The notes beneath the pieces are model-generated. The model was not told the origin of the DNA, did no database searches, and worked only from the letters and a program-made list of their open reading frames with translations. Below are positions 18,155-26,819 of a DNA stretch of 64,000 nt, in pieces. Numbering within the stretch: the stretch's first letter is position 1; each line of letters begins with the position of its first letter. The DNA is taken from the NCBI RefSeq assembly GCF_000427885.1, contig NZ_ATYW01000002.1:19073-83072 (forward strand), in the 5' to 3' direction. Made by a program: the position numbers and the translations under genes. The DNA comes from Glycomyces tenuis DSM 44171. Lineage in GTDB: Bacteria; Actinomycetota; Actinomycetes; Mycobacteriales; Micromonosporaceae.

Positions 18155-19732
18155 ATGCGCAGAATGCTCGCCCTGCTGCTGTCAGGGCTGGTCACAGCGG
18201 TCACCGTTCCCGTCCTGCTCGTCAGCGCGTCCCCGGCACAGGCGCTCGACAACGGCCTGGCCCTGACGCCGCAGATGGGCTGGAACAACTGGAACACCTT
18301 CGGCTGCTCCGTCAACGAAGAACTCGTCCGCCAGACCGCGGACCTGCTCGTCTCCAGCGGCATGGCCGAGGCCGGCTACGAGTACGTCAACATCGACGAC
18401 TGCTGGATGGAGCGGGAACGCGACGCCGACGGCAATCTCGTCGCCGATCCCGACAAGTTCCCCAGCGGCATGAAGGCCCTCGCCGACTACGTCCACGACA
18501 AGGGCCTCAAACTCGGCATCTACTCTTCGGCCGGAACCACCACCTGCGCCGGATATCCCGCCAGCCTCGGCTACGAGCAGCGCGACGCCGACCTCTGGGC
18601 GTCCTGGGGGATCGACTACCTGAAATACGACAACTGCGGCGACCACCAGGGCCGCAGCGCGCAGGAGCGGTACACCGCGATGCGCGACGCGCTCGCGGCC
18701 ACCGGCCGCCCGATCCTGTACAGCCTGTGCAACTGGGGCCAGGAGAACGTGGTGAGCTGGGGGGCCGAGGTGGGCAACTCCTGGCGCACCACCGGCGACA
18801 TCACCGACGACTGGAGCTCGGTGATGAGCATCCTCGACGCGCAGGTCGGCAAGGAGTCCTACTCCGGGCCGGGCGCCTGGAACGATCCGGACATGCTCGA
18901 AGTCGGCAACCCGGGACTGTCCGACACCGAGTCGCGCGCCCACTTCAGCCTCTGGTCGCTGCTCAACGCACCGCTGCTGGCCGGCAACGACCTCCGGTCC
19001 ATGTCGCAGACCACCGTCGACATCCTGACCAACAGCGAGGTCATCGCCGTCAACCAGGACTGGGGCGGCATCCAGGGCCACAAGATCAGCGACAACGGCA
19101 ACCTGGAGGTCTGGCGCAAGCCCATGTCCGACGGCTCGGTCGCCACGGTGCTTCTCAACCGCGGCAACAGCGGCGCGAACGTGTCCACCACGGTCGGCGC
19201 CCTCGGCCTCGGCGAAGCCGAGTCCTATACGGTGCGGGACCTGTGGGCCCACACGACCGGCTCCTCGTCCGGCACGATCAGCGCGTGGGTGCCGGCCCAC
19301 GGCGCCGCGATGTACATCGTCGAAGGCGGCGGCCTCGTCGAACCCGGGGCGTCCGCCTACCGCGGCGAGGAGTCCGGTCGGTGCCTCGACGTGACCGGCG
19401 CGTCCCAGGCCAGCGGCACCGAAGTCGTCATCTGGGACTGCAACGGCCAGGCCAACCAGAGCTGGACCGCCACGGGCACCGGGGAACTCCGCGTCTACGG
19501 CGACAAGTGCCTCGACGTCTCCGGCGGGGCCACCGCCAACGGCAGCCCGGTGATCATCTGGGACTGCAACGGCGGCACCAACCAGCAATGGCGCGTCAAC
19601 GGCGACGGCTCCATCACCGCCGTGGGCGCGAACAAGTGCCTCGACGTCTCAGGCCGGGGCACCGCCAACGGGACGCCGGTGGTCATCTGGGACTGCAACG
19701 GCCAGGCCAACCAGCAATGGAACCGCGTCTGA
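18155..19732 (+). CDS. Secreted GH27 alpha-galactosidase with CBM13
   Basis: 525 aa. Signal peptide about 1-30 (ASPAQA|LD), GH27 barrel about 33-300, a beta-sandwich domain to about 390, then a ricin-type CBM13 with three QxW lobes. YLKYDNC gives the nucleophile Asp159 and GAWNDPDML the acid/base Asp244; MGWNNWNTFGC and NIDDCW are family hallmarks. It should strip terminal alpha-galactose from galactomannan or xyloglucan outside the cell, while the GH36 enzyme acts inside. The ATG at 18155 is preceded by TAGGAG; the earlier in-frame GTG at 18146 is too close to that site. Confidence 0.94.
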   Translation: MRRMLALLLSGLVTAVTVPVLLVSASPAQALDNGLALTPQMGWNNWNTFGCSVNEELVRQTADLLVSSGMAEAGYEYVNIDDCWMERERDADGNLVADPDKFPSGMKALADYVHDKGLKLGIYSSAGTTTCAGYPASLGYEQRDADLWASWGIDYLKYDNCGDHQGRSAQERYTAMRDALAATGRPILYSLCNWGQENVVSWGAEVGNSWRTTGDITDDWSSVMSILDAQVGKESYSGPGAWNDPDMLEVGNPGLSDTESRAHFSLWSLLNAPLLAGNDLRSMSQTTVDILTNSEVIAVNQDWGGIQGHKISDNGNLEVWRKPMSDGSVATVLLNRGNSGANVSTTVGALGLGEAESYTVRDLWAHTTGSSSGTISAWVPAHGAAMYIVEGGGLVEPGASAYRGEESGRCLDVTGASQASGTEVVIWDCNGQANQSWTATGTGELRVYGDKCLDVSGGATANGSPVIIWDCNGGTNQQWRVNGDGSITAVGANKCLDVSGRGTANGTPVVIWDCNGQANQQWNRV

Positions 19733-19752
19733 GCTGGGACCTCACTGAGATC

Positions 19753-19783
19753 GGGGCGGCGCGGCGCCGGGCCGCGCCGCCCC
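19753..19783. terminator. Shared terminator of convergent GH27 and ROK genes
   Basis: Perfect 13-bp stem GGGGCGGCGCGGC (19753-19765) and GCCGCGCCGCCCC (19771-19783), 5-nt loop, midway between two convergent stop codons. Confidence 0.85.
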
Positions 19784-19831
19784 ATCCCGATCCGGTCCAG
19801 ACTCGCCCGCGACGAGGAGGCCCCGCCCCGC

Positions 19832-20965
19832 TCAGATCGTGGCGCGCAGCGTGGCCTTGATCGCGAGGGCGGCGCTGGAACGGGCCCATTCCCTGAAGTC
19901 GAACGGCTGCAGGTCGAGATCCAGGAGGCCGGCGTCGCCCTCGTAGGTGTCCTCGATGCCCTGGTCCACGCGGCGCGATGCGACCTCGTGCAACGGCAGT
20001 CCCTCGCCGGTCAGGAGCACCTTCTGCGGGTCGATCGCGTTCGCGACGGTGCCGATGAGCACGCCGAGCGCGTACCCCGCGTCGTTGAAGACGCGCCTGG
20101 CGTCCGGATCGCCGGCACGGGCCGCTTCGAGTGCCTGGGCGAAGGTGGGCGGCCCGTCGAGGCGGCGCAGCAGCATGTGCTCGGTCAGGTAGCTCGACAC
20201 GCAGCCCCGGCGACCGCAGTCGCACCGCGGGCCGTTCGAGTCCACCAGGACATGGTGAAAGCGCGGGGTCAGACCGTGCGCGCCCTCCACGAGTCCGCCG
20301 TCGACGATCAGGCCGCTGCCGATGCCCGCGCCGATGGTGATCACCGCCATCGAGTTCAGGCCGGCTCCCGCGCCGAACCAGTGCTCGGTCGCGGTGAGGG
20401 CCTGCACGTCGTTGTCGACGGCGGTGGACAGGCCGGTCGCCTCGGCGGTCATCGCCTTGAGCGGCACGTCGACCCAGCCCAGGTACGCGTCATGCACCAC
20501 GAGTCCGTTGTGGATGTGCGCTCCGAGCGTCACGCCGACCGCCGTGAGTCCGGCGTGCCGGGCCGCCGCTCTGGCGATCTGCGCGACGACCGCTCGGGGC
20601 TCGGTGGATCGGAGCGGTTCCTCGGTCGTCTCCAGTGTCGTCGCGGTCAGGTCGACCACGGCGGTGTGCAGTCGGTCCGCGGTGAGTTTCACTCCCAGGA
20701 AGCGGTGGGTTCCGCCGGGCACTCGCAGCGGTTCCGACGGTCGTCCCAAGGGGGTCCGCAGCTGCGCGCCGCCTTCCGCCAGCAGCCCTTGCAGCACGAG
20801 CACCTTGGTCGCGCGGGTGACGGTGGGTCGGGACAGGCGCAGGCGGGCGGCGATCTCGGATCGCGGCATGGCGCCGTGGATCAGCACCTCCAGCAGGATC
20901 TGGCGCGCGACCTCGGACAGCGCAGGCCATTCCCGTGCGCGGTTCGAGCCGCTCGTCGTTGTCAC
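19832..20965 (-). CDS. ROK-family transcriptional regulator
   Basis: 377 aa, a paralogue of the ROK protein at 5640-6800 with the same layout: a winged helix (RSEIAARLRLSRPTVTRATKV) then a ROK sensor (DNDVQALTATEHWFGAG, ITIGAGIGSGL). Here the zinc motif is intact, CDCGRRGC with Cys248, 250 and 255. The GTG start at 20965 lies 6 nt after TATCGT, the same leaderless layout as the LacI gene; the open frame further upstream crosses the operator and is not protein-like. It is divergent from the GH74 gene and most likely represses it. Confidence 0.9.
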   Translation of the reverse strand: MTTTSGSNRAREWPALSEVARQILLEVLIHGAMPRSEIAARLRLSRPTVTRATKVLVLQGLLAEGGAQLRTPLGRPSEPLRVPGGTHRFLGVKLTADRLHTAVVDLTATTLETTEEPLRSTEPRAVVAQIARAAARHAGLTAVGVTLGAHIHNGLVVHDAYLGWVDVPLKAMTAEATGLSTAVDNDVQALTATEHWFGAGAGLNSMAVITIGAGIGSGLIVDGGLVEGAHGLTPRFHHVLVDSNGPRCDCGRRGCVSSYLTEHMLLRRLDGPPTFAQALEAARAGDPDARRVFNDAGYALGVLIGTVANAIDPQKVLLTGEGLPLHEVASRRVDQGIEDTYEGDAGLLDLDLQPFDFREWARSSAALAIKATLRATI

Positions 20966-21075
20966 GGGCCCACGATACCCAGCCGCGCCACATCGCCCGA
21001 GTGTTCCGGCGAACGACCGCACCATCCATAAATGTAGATCTATGTCTTGACCGTGCTTCGTGGGCACCATACAAT

Positions 21076-21110
21076 CAACACTAAATTTCACATTGAAATT
21101 AATCGTGTTG
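21076..21110. promoter_or_regulatory. ROK operator between ROK and GH74 genes
   Basis: A nested dyad: AATTTCA-CAT-TGAAATT (21084-21100, perfect 7-bp arms) inside CAACAC (21076-21081) and GTGTTG (21105-21110). It is AT-rich in a GC-rich setting and sits between divergent genes, as expected for the neighbouring ROK regulator's site. Confidence 0.75.
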
Positions 21111-21156
21111 TGGGAGTGGGCCGCTCCACTCACCCGACCGACACCAGGGAGTGTTC

Positions 21157-23469
21157 ATGACTGAGGACAGCAAGCGATTCGAGGCCGCCGCGAGGCTACG
21201 GCGGCGCACGGTGCTCACCTCGGCGACCGCCGCGATCATGGGCGGCGCCATCGGGGTGGGGCCCGGGCCCGCGCAAGCGGCCCCGCCGGAGACGTACTGG
21301 TTCAGGAACGTCGAGATCGGCGGCGGCGGCTTCGTGCCCGGCATCGTCTTCAATGAGGGCCAGCGTGACATCGTGTACGCGCGCACCGACATCGGCGGCG
21401 CCTACCGGTGGAGCCAGTGGCGCGCCCGGTGGGAGCCGATGCTCGACTTCGTCGGCCCCGACCAGTGGGGCCACACCGGCGTCGCGGCCCTGGCGGCCGA
21501 CCCGGTGGAGACCAGCCGCGTGTACGCGGCGGTCGGCACCTACACGAACTTCTGGGACCCCCGCAACGGCGCGATCCTGCGATCCCAAGACTTCGGCCGC
21601 ACCTGGGAGACCGCGGAGCTGCCGTTCAAGCTCGGCGGCAACATGCCCGGCCGCGGCATCGGCGAGCGCCTGGCCGTCGACCCGAATCGCAACCGCATCC
21701 TCTACCTGGCCGCTCCCAGCGGCAACGGCCTGTGGCGCAGCGCCGACTACGGCGCCAGCTGGGCAGAGGTGGACTCCTTCCCCAATCCCGGCGACTACGT
21801 GCCCGAGCCCGACGCCGATCCGAACAGCCCGGGCGCGCAGCGGATCGGTCTGCTGTGGGTGGTCTTCGACCAGAGTTCCGGCCGCCGCGGAGAAACGAGC
21901 CGGGACATCTACGTCGGTGTGGGAGACAAGGAGAACAGCGTCTACCGCTCCACCGACGCCGGGGCGACCTGGGAGCGCCTGCCCGGCCAGCCGACCGGGT
22001 TCCTGCCGCACCGGGCGGTGTTCGACCACGTAGGCGGCTACCTGTACATGGCCACCACCGACGGCGCCGGACCGAACGACGGCGCCGCTGGAGACGTGTG
22101 GCGGTTCGAGTCCGCGAGCGGGGAGTGGACGAACGTCAGCCCGGTGCCCTCCTCCAGCGAGGAGAACGCCTGGGGCTACAGCGGCCTCACCATCGACCGC
22201 CAGAACCCCGGCACGCTGATGGTCACGACGCAGGTTCAGTGGTGGCCGGACTGCAACATCTTCCGCACCACCGACGGTGGTGCCACGTGGACCCGCGCCT
22301 GGGACTGGGGCGATGGCTTGAACCGCTCGTTCCGGTACACCATGGACATCACCGAGGTGCCCTGGCTCGACTGGGGCCTCGATCCCGAACCGCCGGAGAC
22401 CCGGCCCAAACTCGGCTGGTGGATGGAGTCGATGGCCATCGACCCGTTCGACTCCGACCGCATGATGTACGGCACCGGCGCCACCATTTACGGCAGCACC
22501 GACTTGACCGCCTGGGACTCAGACGACCAGATCACCATCCGCCCGATGATCCGAGGCCTCGAAGAGACCGCCGTCGTGGAGCTGATGAGCCCGCCGGAAG
22601 GCGCACCGCTGTTCTCCGGCCTCGGCGATCTCGGCGGTTTCCGGCACGAGCGCATCGACGCGATACCCGCGGCGATGTACCCGGCCCCCCAGATGAGCCC
22701 GGTGACGACCCTGGACTACGCCGAGCTCGCCCCCGCGCTCATCCTCCGGGTCGGGCGGGGTGACACCTACCTGGCCATCTCGACCGACGGCGGCGAGAAC
22801 TGGACCGCCGGCACCGCCCCCGAGGGGAGCACCGGTCCCGGCCGCAACGGCGCGGGTGCGGCGATCAGCGCCACCGGCGACCGCATCCTGTTCGCGCCCG
22901 ACGGCGCCCCGGTCGGCTACAGCACCGATGCCGGGGCCACCTGGACCGCGTCCACCGGAATTCCCGAAGGCGCCCACGTCGAGTCGGACCGCGTCGACCC
23001 CGCCACGTTCTACGGATGGGCTCAAGGCGAGGTCTACGTCAGCACCGACGGCGGCGCTTCCTTCACACGAACCGCGACCGGGCTGCCGACCGACAACGGC
23101 GACATCAAAGCCGTGCCCGGACACGAAGGCGAGCTGTGGATCTGTGGCGGCGGCTCCGCGAGCGGCATCTGGCGCTCAGTCGACAGAGGCGCGACCTTCA
23201 ACCGGCTCGACGCCGCCCAGGACGCCTTCGGCATCGGTTTCGGCAAGGCCGCACCCGGCTCGGACACTCCGACGGTCTTCACCATCGCGACCATCGACGG
23301 CACTTGGGGAGTCTTCCGCTCCGACGACGCCGGGGCCACCTGGATCCGCGTCAACGACGACGACCATCAATACGGCAGCCCGAGCGTCATCGCCGGCGAC
23401 CCCCGCGTCTTCGGCAGGTACTACCTCGGCACCAACGGCCGCGGCGTCATCGTCGCCGACCGCCTCTGA
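21157..23469 (+). CDS. Secreted GH74 xyloglucanase
   Basis: 770 aa. The N-terminus RLRRRTVLTSATAAIMGGA resembles a Tat signal, with cleavage near AQAAPP (about 42). Two seven-bladed beta-propellers follow, with the Asp-box-like blades (STDAGATW, TTDGGATW, STDGGENW, STDGGASF) of GH74. Catalytic candidates are Asp78 in ARTDIGGAYRW and Asp491 in GLGDLGGF. GH74 enzymes cut xyloglucan backbones. The ATG at 21157 has AGGGAG 5 nt upstream; an in-frame GTG at 21151 overlaps that site. It has no CBM, unlike the three other secreted enzymes. Confidence 0.94.
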   Translation: MTEDSKRFEAAARLRRRTVLTSATAAIMGGAIGVGPGPAQAAPPETYWFRNVEIGGGGFVPGIVFNEGQRDIVYARTDIGGAYRWSQWRARWEPMLDFVGPDQWGHTGVAALAADPVETSRVYAAVGTYTNFWDPRNGAILRSQDFGRTWETAELPFKLGGNMPGRGIGERLAVDPNRNRILYLAAPSGNGLWRSADYGASWAEVDSFPNPGDYVPEPDADPNSPGAQRIGLLWVVFDQSSGRRGETSRDIYVGVGDKENSVYRSTDAGATWERLPGQPTGFLPHRAVFDHVGGYLYMATTDGAGPNDGAAGDVWRFESASGEWTNVSPVPSSSEENAWGYSGLTIDRQNPGTLMVTTQVQWWPDCNIFRTTDGGATWTRAWDWGDGLNRSFRYTMDITEVPWLDWGLDPEPPETRPKLGWWMESMAIDPFDSDRMMYGTGATIYGSTDLTAWDSDDQITIRPMIRGLEETAVVELMSPPEGAPLFSGLGDLGGFRHERIDAIPAAMYPAPQMSPVTTLDYAELAPALILRVGRGDTYLAISTDGGENWTAGTAPEGSTGPGRNGAGAAISATGDRILFAPDGAPVGYSTDAGATWTASTGIPEGAHVESDRVDPATFYGWAQGEVYVSTDGGASFTRTATGLPTDNGDIKAVPGHEGELWICGGGSASGIWRSVDRGATFNRLDAAQDAFGIGFGKAAPGSDTPTVFTIATIDGTWGVFRSDDAGATWIRVNDDDHQYGSPSVIAGDPRVFGRYYLGTNGRGVIVADRL

Positions 23470-23538
23470 CCGGCAGTACCACTCGCGGGTCTCCCCGGTC
23501 TTGTCGAGCCCGGCCCAGGGCAGCGCGTCGGGCTCGGC

Positions 23539-24112
23539 ATGCAGCTCGGGACGGTCGCCATCGCGGCGGAACAGATGGTCGCATCCGGATTCCGGTGTAT
23601 CGCCCGCGTCCGGGCCAGGGACGCGGAGGTGATCATGCGGGCTGGAGCCCAGTTGCAACTCAACATCCAGGAGGTCTTGCCCGACGGGTCGTGGATCGCG
23701 CACCTGAACGAGCCCGGCAAACCCTCGGTCAAGGTCCGAGTGATCGAGTACTCGGTGACGGCCAACGACACCGTCACCGGCGAGGAGTCGATCGGGGAGA
23801 CGGTCACGCTGATCACCAGCCTGCTCGACCATGAGCGGTACCCGATCGGCGACTTCCCCGACCTGTACCGGCAGCGTTGGACTTCCGAGACGGTCTTCGA
23901 CGAGGTCAAGACCGACCTGCGCGGCGGCTGCGAGGTTGTCTTCCACTCCACGTCCCGCGACGGGGTGCTCGCCGAGTTCTGGGGACGGATGTGTCTGTAC
24001 CAGGGCATCAGCGACGTGGTCGACCATGTCGTCCTCGACGCCGGGCTGCCACCAGAGGACGCGGTCGGTTTCAAGGCCGCGACCAGCTTCGTGCGCCGCT
24101 CGGTCACTTGGA
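23539..24112 (+). pseudogene. IS4-family transposase, truncated
   Basis: The plus-strand frame encodes the middle and late part of an IS4-type DDE transposase. It has FRCIARVRA, the strand region VKVRVIEYSV, then the E-region LYRQRWTSETVFDEVKTDLRG, which holds the catalytic Glu (Y-R-Q-R-W...E signature). The N-terminal part with both Asp residues is missing at the GH74 side, and the C-terminus runs into the antisense of an HTH gene at about 24112. This insertion or recombination therefore destroyed that HTH gene copy. No terminal repeats can be assigned. Confidence 0.75.
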
Positions 24113-24326
24113 CCGACGCGGCTGCCTCTCGCTGCTCAGGCGTGAGGCGGCGATTGAGCAGGCGCGGTGGCACCGACGGCGCGGCAGCCGGCGCCGGATC
24201 GGAGTCAGAGGGCGGCTCCCATGAGGGGCCTGAAGCCCGGCTCCAGGGCTCTTGAGGCTCCGCGAGACGATCCAATATGGCTCCTACCTGCGGCGATGGG
24301 TTCGAATAAGAATGCAGAAGGTCCAC
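24110..24326 (-). pseudogene. HTH element copy 1, C-terminus lost to IS4
   Basis: Starts at GTG 24326 with the family opening MDLLHSYSNPSPQVGAILDR, then the SGPSW motif and a Pro-rich linker, and LNRRLTPEQRE where the helix-turn-helix should begin. From there the frame is antisense to the IS4 transposase, so the HTH itself is gone. The upstream hairpin at 24365-24400 is perfect, the best kept in the window. The protein's role is unknown; see copy 4 for the complete form. Confidence 0.7.
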
Positions 24327-24364
24327 ACCACCGGCCCCTCACGGGGTCCATGTGACCGTTTGTG

Positions 24365-24400
24365 ATCGCCTGTGACCGGCAGTAGCCGGTCACAGGCGAT
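24365..24400 (+). repeat. Element hairpin H1, perfect 16-bp palindrome
   Basis: ATCGCCTGTGACCGGC (24365-24380), loop AGTA, GCCGGTCACAGGCGAT (24385-24400), with no mismatch. It lies 39 bases upstream of the start of HTH copy 1. The same structure recurs at 26607, 32673 and 53842 next to other copies. Confidence 0.9.
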
Positions 24401-24508
24401 TTTATGGTTCGCGGTCAGTTCGATCGCCTTGAAGTCCACGCCGCCATGGGCCCCTTCGCGGGCCCATGTGTTCACCTGTGGCCGGTCGCGGGTCTGAACC
24501 GGGGGCGC

Positions 24509-24537
24509 TTGTGTCAACTGAAATTTCAGTTTATTCT
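24509..24537 (+). promoter_or_regulatory. Autoregulated MarR-type promoter
   Basis: TTGTGT (24509-24514) and TATTCT (24532-24537) are 17 bp apart, and the spacer is almost entirely the perfect palindrome AACTGAAATTTCAGTT (24516-24531). A further half site TTCTGAAAT overlaps the -10. The ATG at 24545 would be the first transcribed base or very near it. The regulator encoded just downstream is the obvious ligand of the palindrome. Confidence 0.8.
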
Positions 24538-24544
24538 GAAATAC

Positions 24545-25060
24545 ATGGCAAGTAATGTAATTACTGAAGTATCGATATGTGAGCCTTCCGATGGCGGTGG
24601 GCCGTCGCATGAGTCGCTGCTCGAGTGGGTCGAGCGGGTCGCGATGTTCCTCGCGAACGACGGGGTGCCGCCGATCGCGGGGCGGGTACTGGGCTGGTTG
24701 ATGGTCTGCGAGCCCGCTGAGCAGTCGGCCGGGCAGATCAGCGAGGCGATCGGGGCCAGCCGGGCATCGCTGACGACGAACATACGCGTGCTCATGACCA
24801 TCGGTTTCGTCGAGCGGCGGACGCGGCCCGGGCAGCGGACGGGCTACTACCGGCTCAAGGACGGCGCTTGGGAGGCGGTGGTGCGCCGCCAGATCGCCTC
24901 GCTGGTGTCGTTCCGCGAGGTCGCCACCGACGGGCTGGCGCTACTGGGAACCGAGCGCGCCCGCGCCGACCGGGTGCGTGAAGCACGGGACGTATTCGAC
25001 TGGATGGCCGAGGTCTTCGAACAGGCCCCGCCACCAGAACGCAAGAGAGGCAGACCATGA
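24545..25060 (+). CDS. GbsR/MarR-like winged-helix regulator
   Basis: 171 aa. The N-terminal helix LLEWVERVAMFLANDGVPPIAGRVLGWL and the wHTH AGQISEAIGASRASLTTNIRVL (each shown only in part: VERVAMFLAND, QISEAIGASRASLTTNIRVL) match the GbsR-like MarR subgroup, followed by the wing GFVERRTRPGQRTGYYRL and a long C-terminal helix that dimerises. The frame opens upstream at 24404, but the leaderless ATG at 24545 follows the promoter directly. Its stop overlaps the next start by 4 bases, so it is co-transcribed with the FAD monooxygenase and probably represses both until a substrate binds. Confidence 0.88.
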   Translation: MASNVITEVSICEPSDGGGPSHESLLEWVERVAMFLANDGVPPIAGRVLGWLMVCEPAEQSAGQISEAIGASRASLTTNIRVLMTIGFVERRTRPGQRTGYYRLKDGAWEAVVRRQIASLVSFREVATDGLALLGTERARADRVREARDVFDWMAEVFEQAPPPERKRGRP

Positions 25061-26217
25061 CCGGTACGGCGATCGTCGTCGGGGCGGGTATCGGCGGACT
25101 GGCGGCAGCGATTGGGCTGCGCCGCATCGGTTGGGACGTGACCGTCCTGGAGCGTTCAATCGAGGTGGGAGAGATCGGGGCCGGAATGTCTCAGGCGCCC
25201 AACGCCTTGCGTGCGCTGGACGCGCTCGGCGTCGGGGCGCAGGCGCGCGCGGCTGGCACGCCGTTCTTCGCCACGACCAACCTCCGGGCTCCCTCGGGCC
25301 GCTACTTGATGCGCGCCCCGTCCGGCGCGCCGCATTCGCTGCTGGGCTTCCACCGCGCCGACCTGCACGGGGTGCTCCGCGATGCCGTGCCCACGGCATC
25401 GATCCAAACCGGCGCCAAGGTGACAGGATTCGACCATACCGCCGAGCACGCCCGAGTGCACATCGGCGACGAGACGCTCACCGCGGACCTCGTCGCCGCC
25501 GCCGACGGCATCCACAGCACCGCCCGCCGACTGCTGTGGCCGGGTACGCCCGAGCCCGCGTTCTGGAACTACACTGTCTGGCGCGGCATCGCCGACCTCG
25601 ACCTGGCCGCGCACGAGGGCTGCATGACCATGGGCACGGACCGATACTTCCTAACGATGCCGCTGTCCCGGGGGCGGGTCTACTGGGCGCTCGGCGCCCG
25701 CGCTGAAGCCCCCGGCATCCGCTACGCGGACGAACGTGAAGCCGTCCGCGAGCGGGTCGCCGGCTGGCACGTGCTGATCCAGAACCTCCTGGACGCCACA
25801 GCGGCCGATCGGGTGCTGCACCACGACATCACCGACCTCGACCACGCCCCGCTGCCGAGTCTCGTCAACGGTCGCATCGCGCTGCTGGGCGATGCGGCGC
25901 ACCCGATGAGCCCGGACCTGGGGCAGGGCGCAGGCATGGCGATCGAGGACGCCGTCGTGCTCGCTGCGGCGCTCGCCGAGATTGGCGACCCGCGTGCCGC
26001 TCTGGCGCGATACGACCGCGAGCGGCGGTCCCGCACGCAGTGGGTTGCGAAGGCCGCGCACAAGAACGGGCATGACGCCCTCATGGGCAGCGCGCTGCAC
26101 CGACGTCTCCTGTCGCTGACGTTGCGGCTCATGACACCAACCGCGTTCGCGAAGGTGTCAGAGAAGGGCCTTGCCCGCCTTTGGGGCTGGCAACCGCCAG
26201 ATCTACCACGCGCATAG
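25057..26217 (+). CDS. FAD-dependent aromatic monooxygenase
   Basis: 386 aa, group A flavoprotein (PHBH fold). GAGIGG at 9-14 is the dinucleotide motif, AADGIHS around 149-154 the DG motif and LLGDAAHPMSP around 276-286 the GD motif that binds the FAD ribityl chain. Such enzymes hydroxylate phenolic or related substrates with NAD(P)H and O2; the closest well-known type is salicylate or 6-hydroxynicotinate hydroxylase. The substrate is not readable here. Translationally coupled to the MarR-like gene, which suggests induction by its own substrate, possibly as xenobiotic or antibiotic (TetX-like) defence. Confidence 0.88.
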   Translation: MTGTAIVVGAGIGGLAAAIGLRRIGWDVTVLERSIEVGEIGAGMSQAPNALRALDALGVGAQARAAGTPFFATTNLRAPSGRYLMRAPSGAPHSLLGFHRADLHGVLRDAVPTASIQTGAKVTGFDHTAEHARVHIGDETLTADLVAAADGIHSTARRLLWPGTPEPAFWNYTVWRGIADLDLAAHEGCMTMGTDRYFLTMPLSRGRVYWALGARAEAPGIRYADEREAVRERVAGWHVLIQNLLDATAADRVLHHDITDLDHAPLPSLVNGRIALLGDAAHPMSPDLGQGAGMAIEDAVVLAAALAEIGDPRAALARYDRERRSRTQWVAKAAHKNGHDALMGSALHRRLLSLTLRLMTPTAFAKVSEKGLARLWGWQPPDLPRA

Positions 26218-26247
26218 GGGACCCGAAAACGTCGGATCTTGGATATG

Positions 26248-26685
26248 TCATCCAGTCTGCGGGTGATCGTTGAGGCTGACGGATTCGCGGGAATCGCGAA
26301 CCAGGCGTCTGACGCTGCGGACGCTGATCCCGTATCTTGCGGCCAACTCTTTTTGCGGCGTACCGTGATTGAAGGCGGTGACGATCGCTTCACGTTGCAC
26401 GTCGCTCAGCCGCCTGTGCAAGGACCGCGGTCGTGCTTGCGGTGAGTCCATAACGGAGAATTCGCTGCCCCATCGTGACCGACTCGAAGGGCCTGAAGAC
26501 GACTCGTCCGCCTTAAGTGCGTTTTCGAGGCGATCTAGAGCGGCGTCTACCTGCGGTGATGGCTTCGAATAAGAATGCAGAAGGTCACGTGTGAACGCTT
26601 GTGCCAGCCTGTGATTGGTTGTGACCGGTCGCGGGCGGGCATAATGCTCTTCCCCTTCGTAACGCTGTCGGTTTCTCTGTGGCAC
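26248..26685 (-). CDS. HTH element copy 2, start codon displaced
   Basis: The conserved part begins DLLHSYSKPSPQVDAALDR and carries a complete resolvase-like HTH (LHRRLSDVQREAIV...GTPQKELAARYGISVRSVRR). In copies 1 and 4 the start GTG precedes this directly, but here the homologous codon is CGT (26587-26589) because of a one-base shift. The only in-frame start upstream is a GTG at 26685, which would translate through the hairpin. So the gene is either dead or expressed from an unusual start. The stop is at 26248. Confidence 0.5.
   Translation of the reverse strand: MPQRNRQRYEGEEHYARPRPVTTNHRLAQAFTRDLLHSYSKPSPQVDAALDRLENALKADESSSGPSSRSRWGSEFSVMDSPQARPRSLHRRLSDVQREAIVTAFNHGTPQKELAARYGISVRSVRRLVRDSRESVSLNDHPQTG
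26607..26636 (+). repeat. Element hairpin H2
   Basis: GCCTGTGATTGGT (26607-26619), loop TGTG, ACCGGTCGCGGGC (26624-26636). All 13 positions pair on the plus strand if G-U is allowed (4 wobble pairs); the minus strand would have 4 A-C mismatches. Confidence 0.8.
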
Positions 26686-26819
26686 AGGTGGTTCAGCGGG
26701 TCTTTTCCGTCATGTTCGGTCTTCGGAGCCCGCAGCGGGCAGGCCAGCAGGGTTTGCATGTCGTTGCTACGCTGGGTGCTGCATTCTGTGATCCCCTCGA
26801 CACCGAAGGCGGCTGAGCG

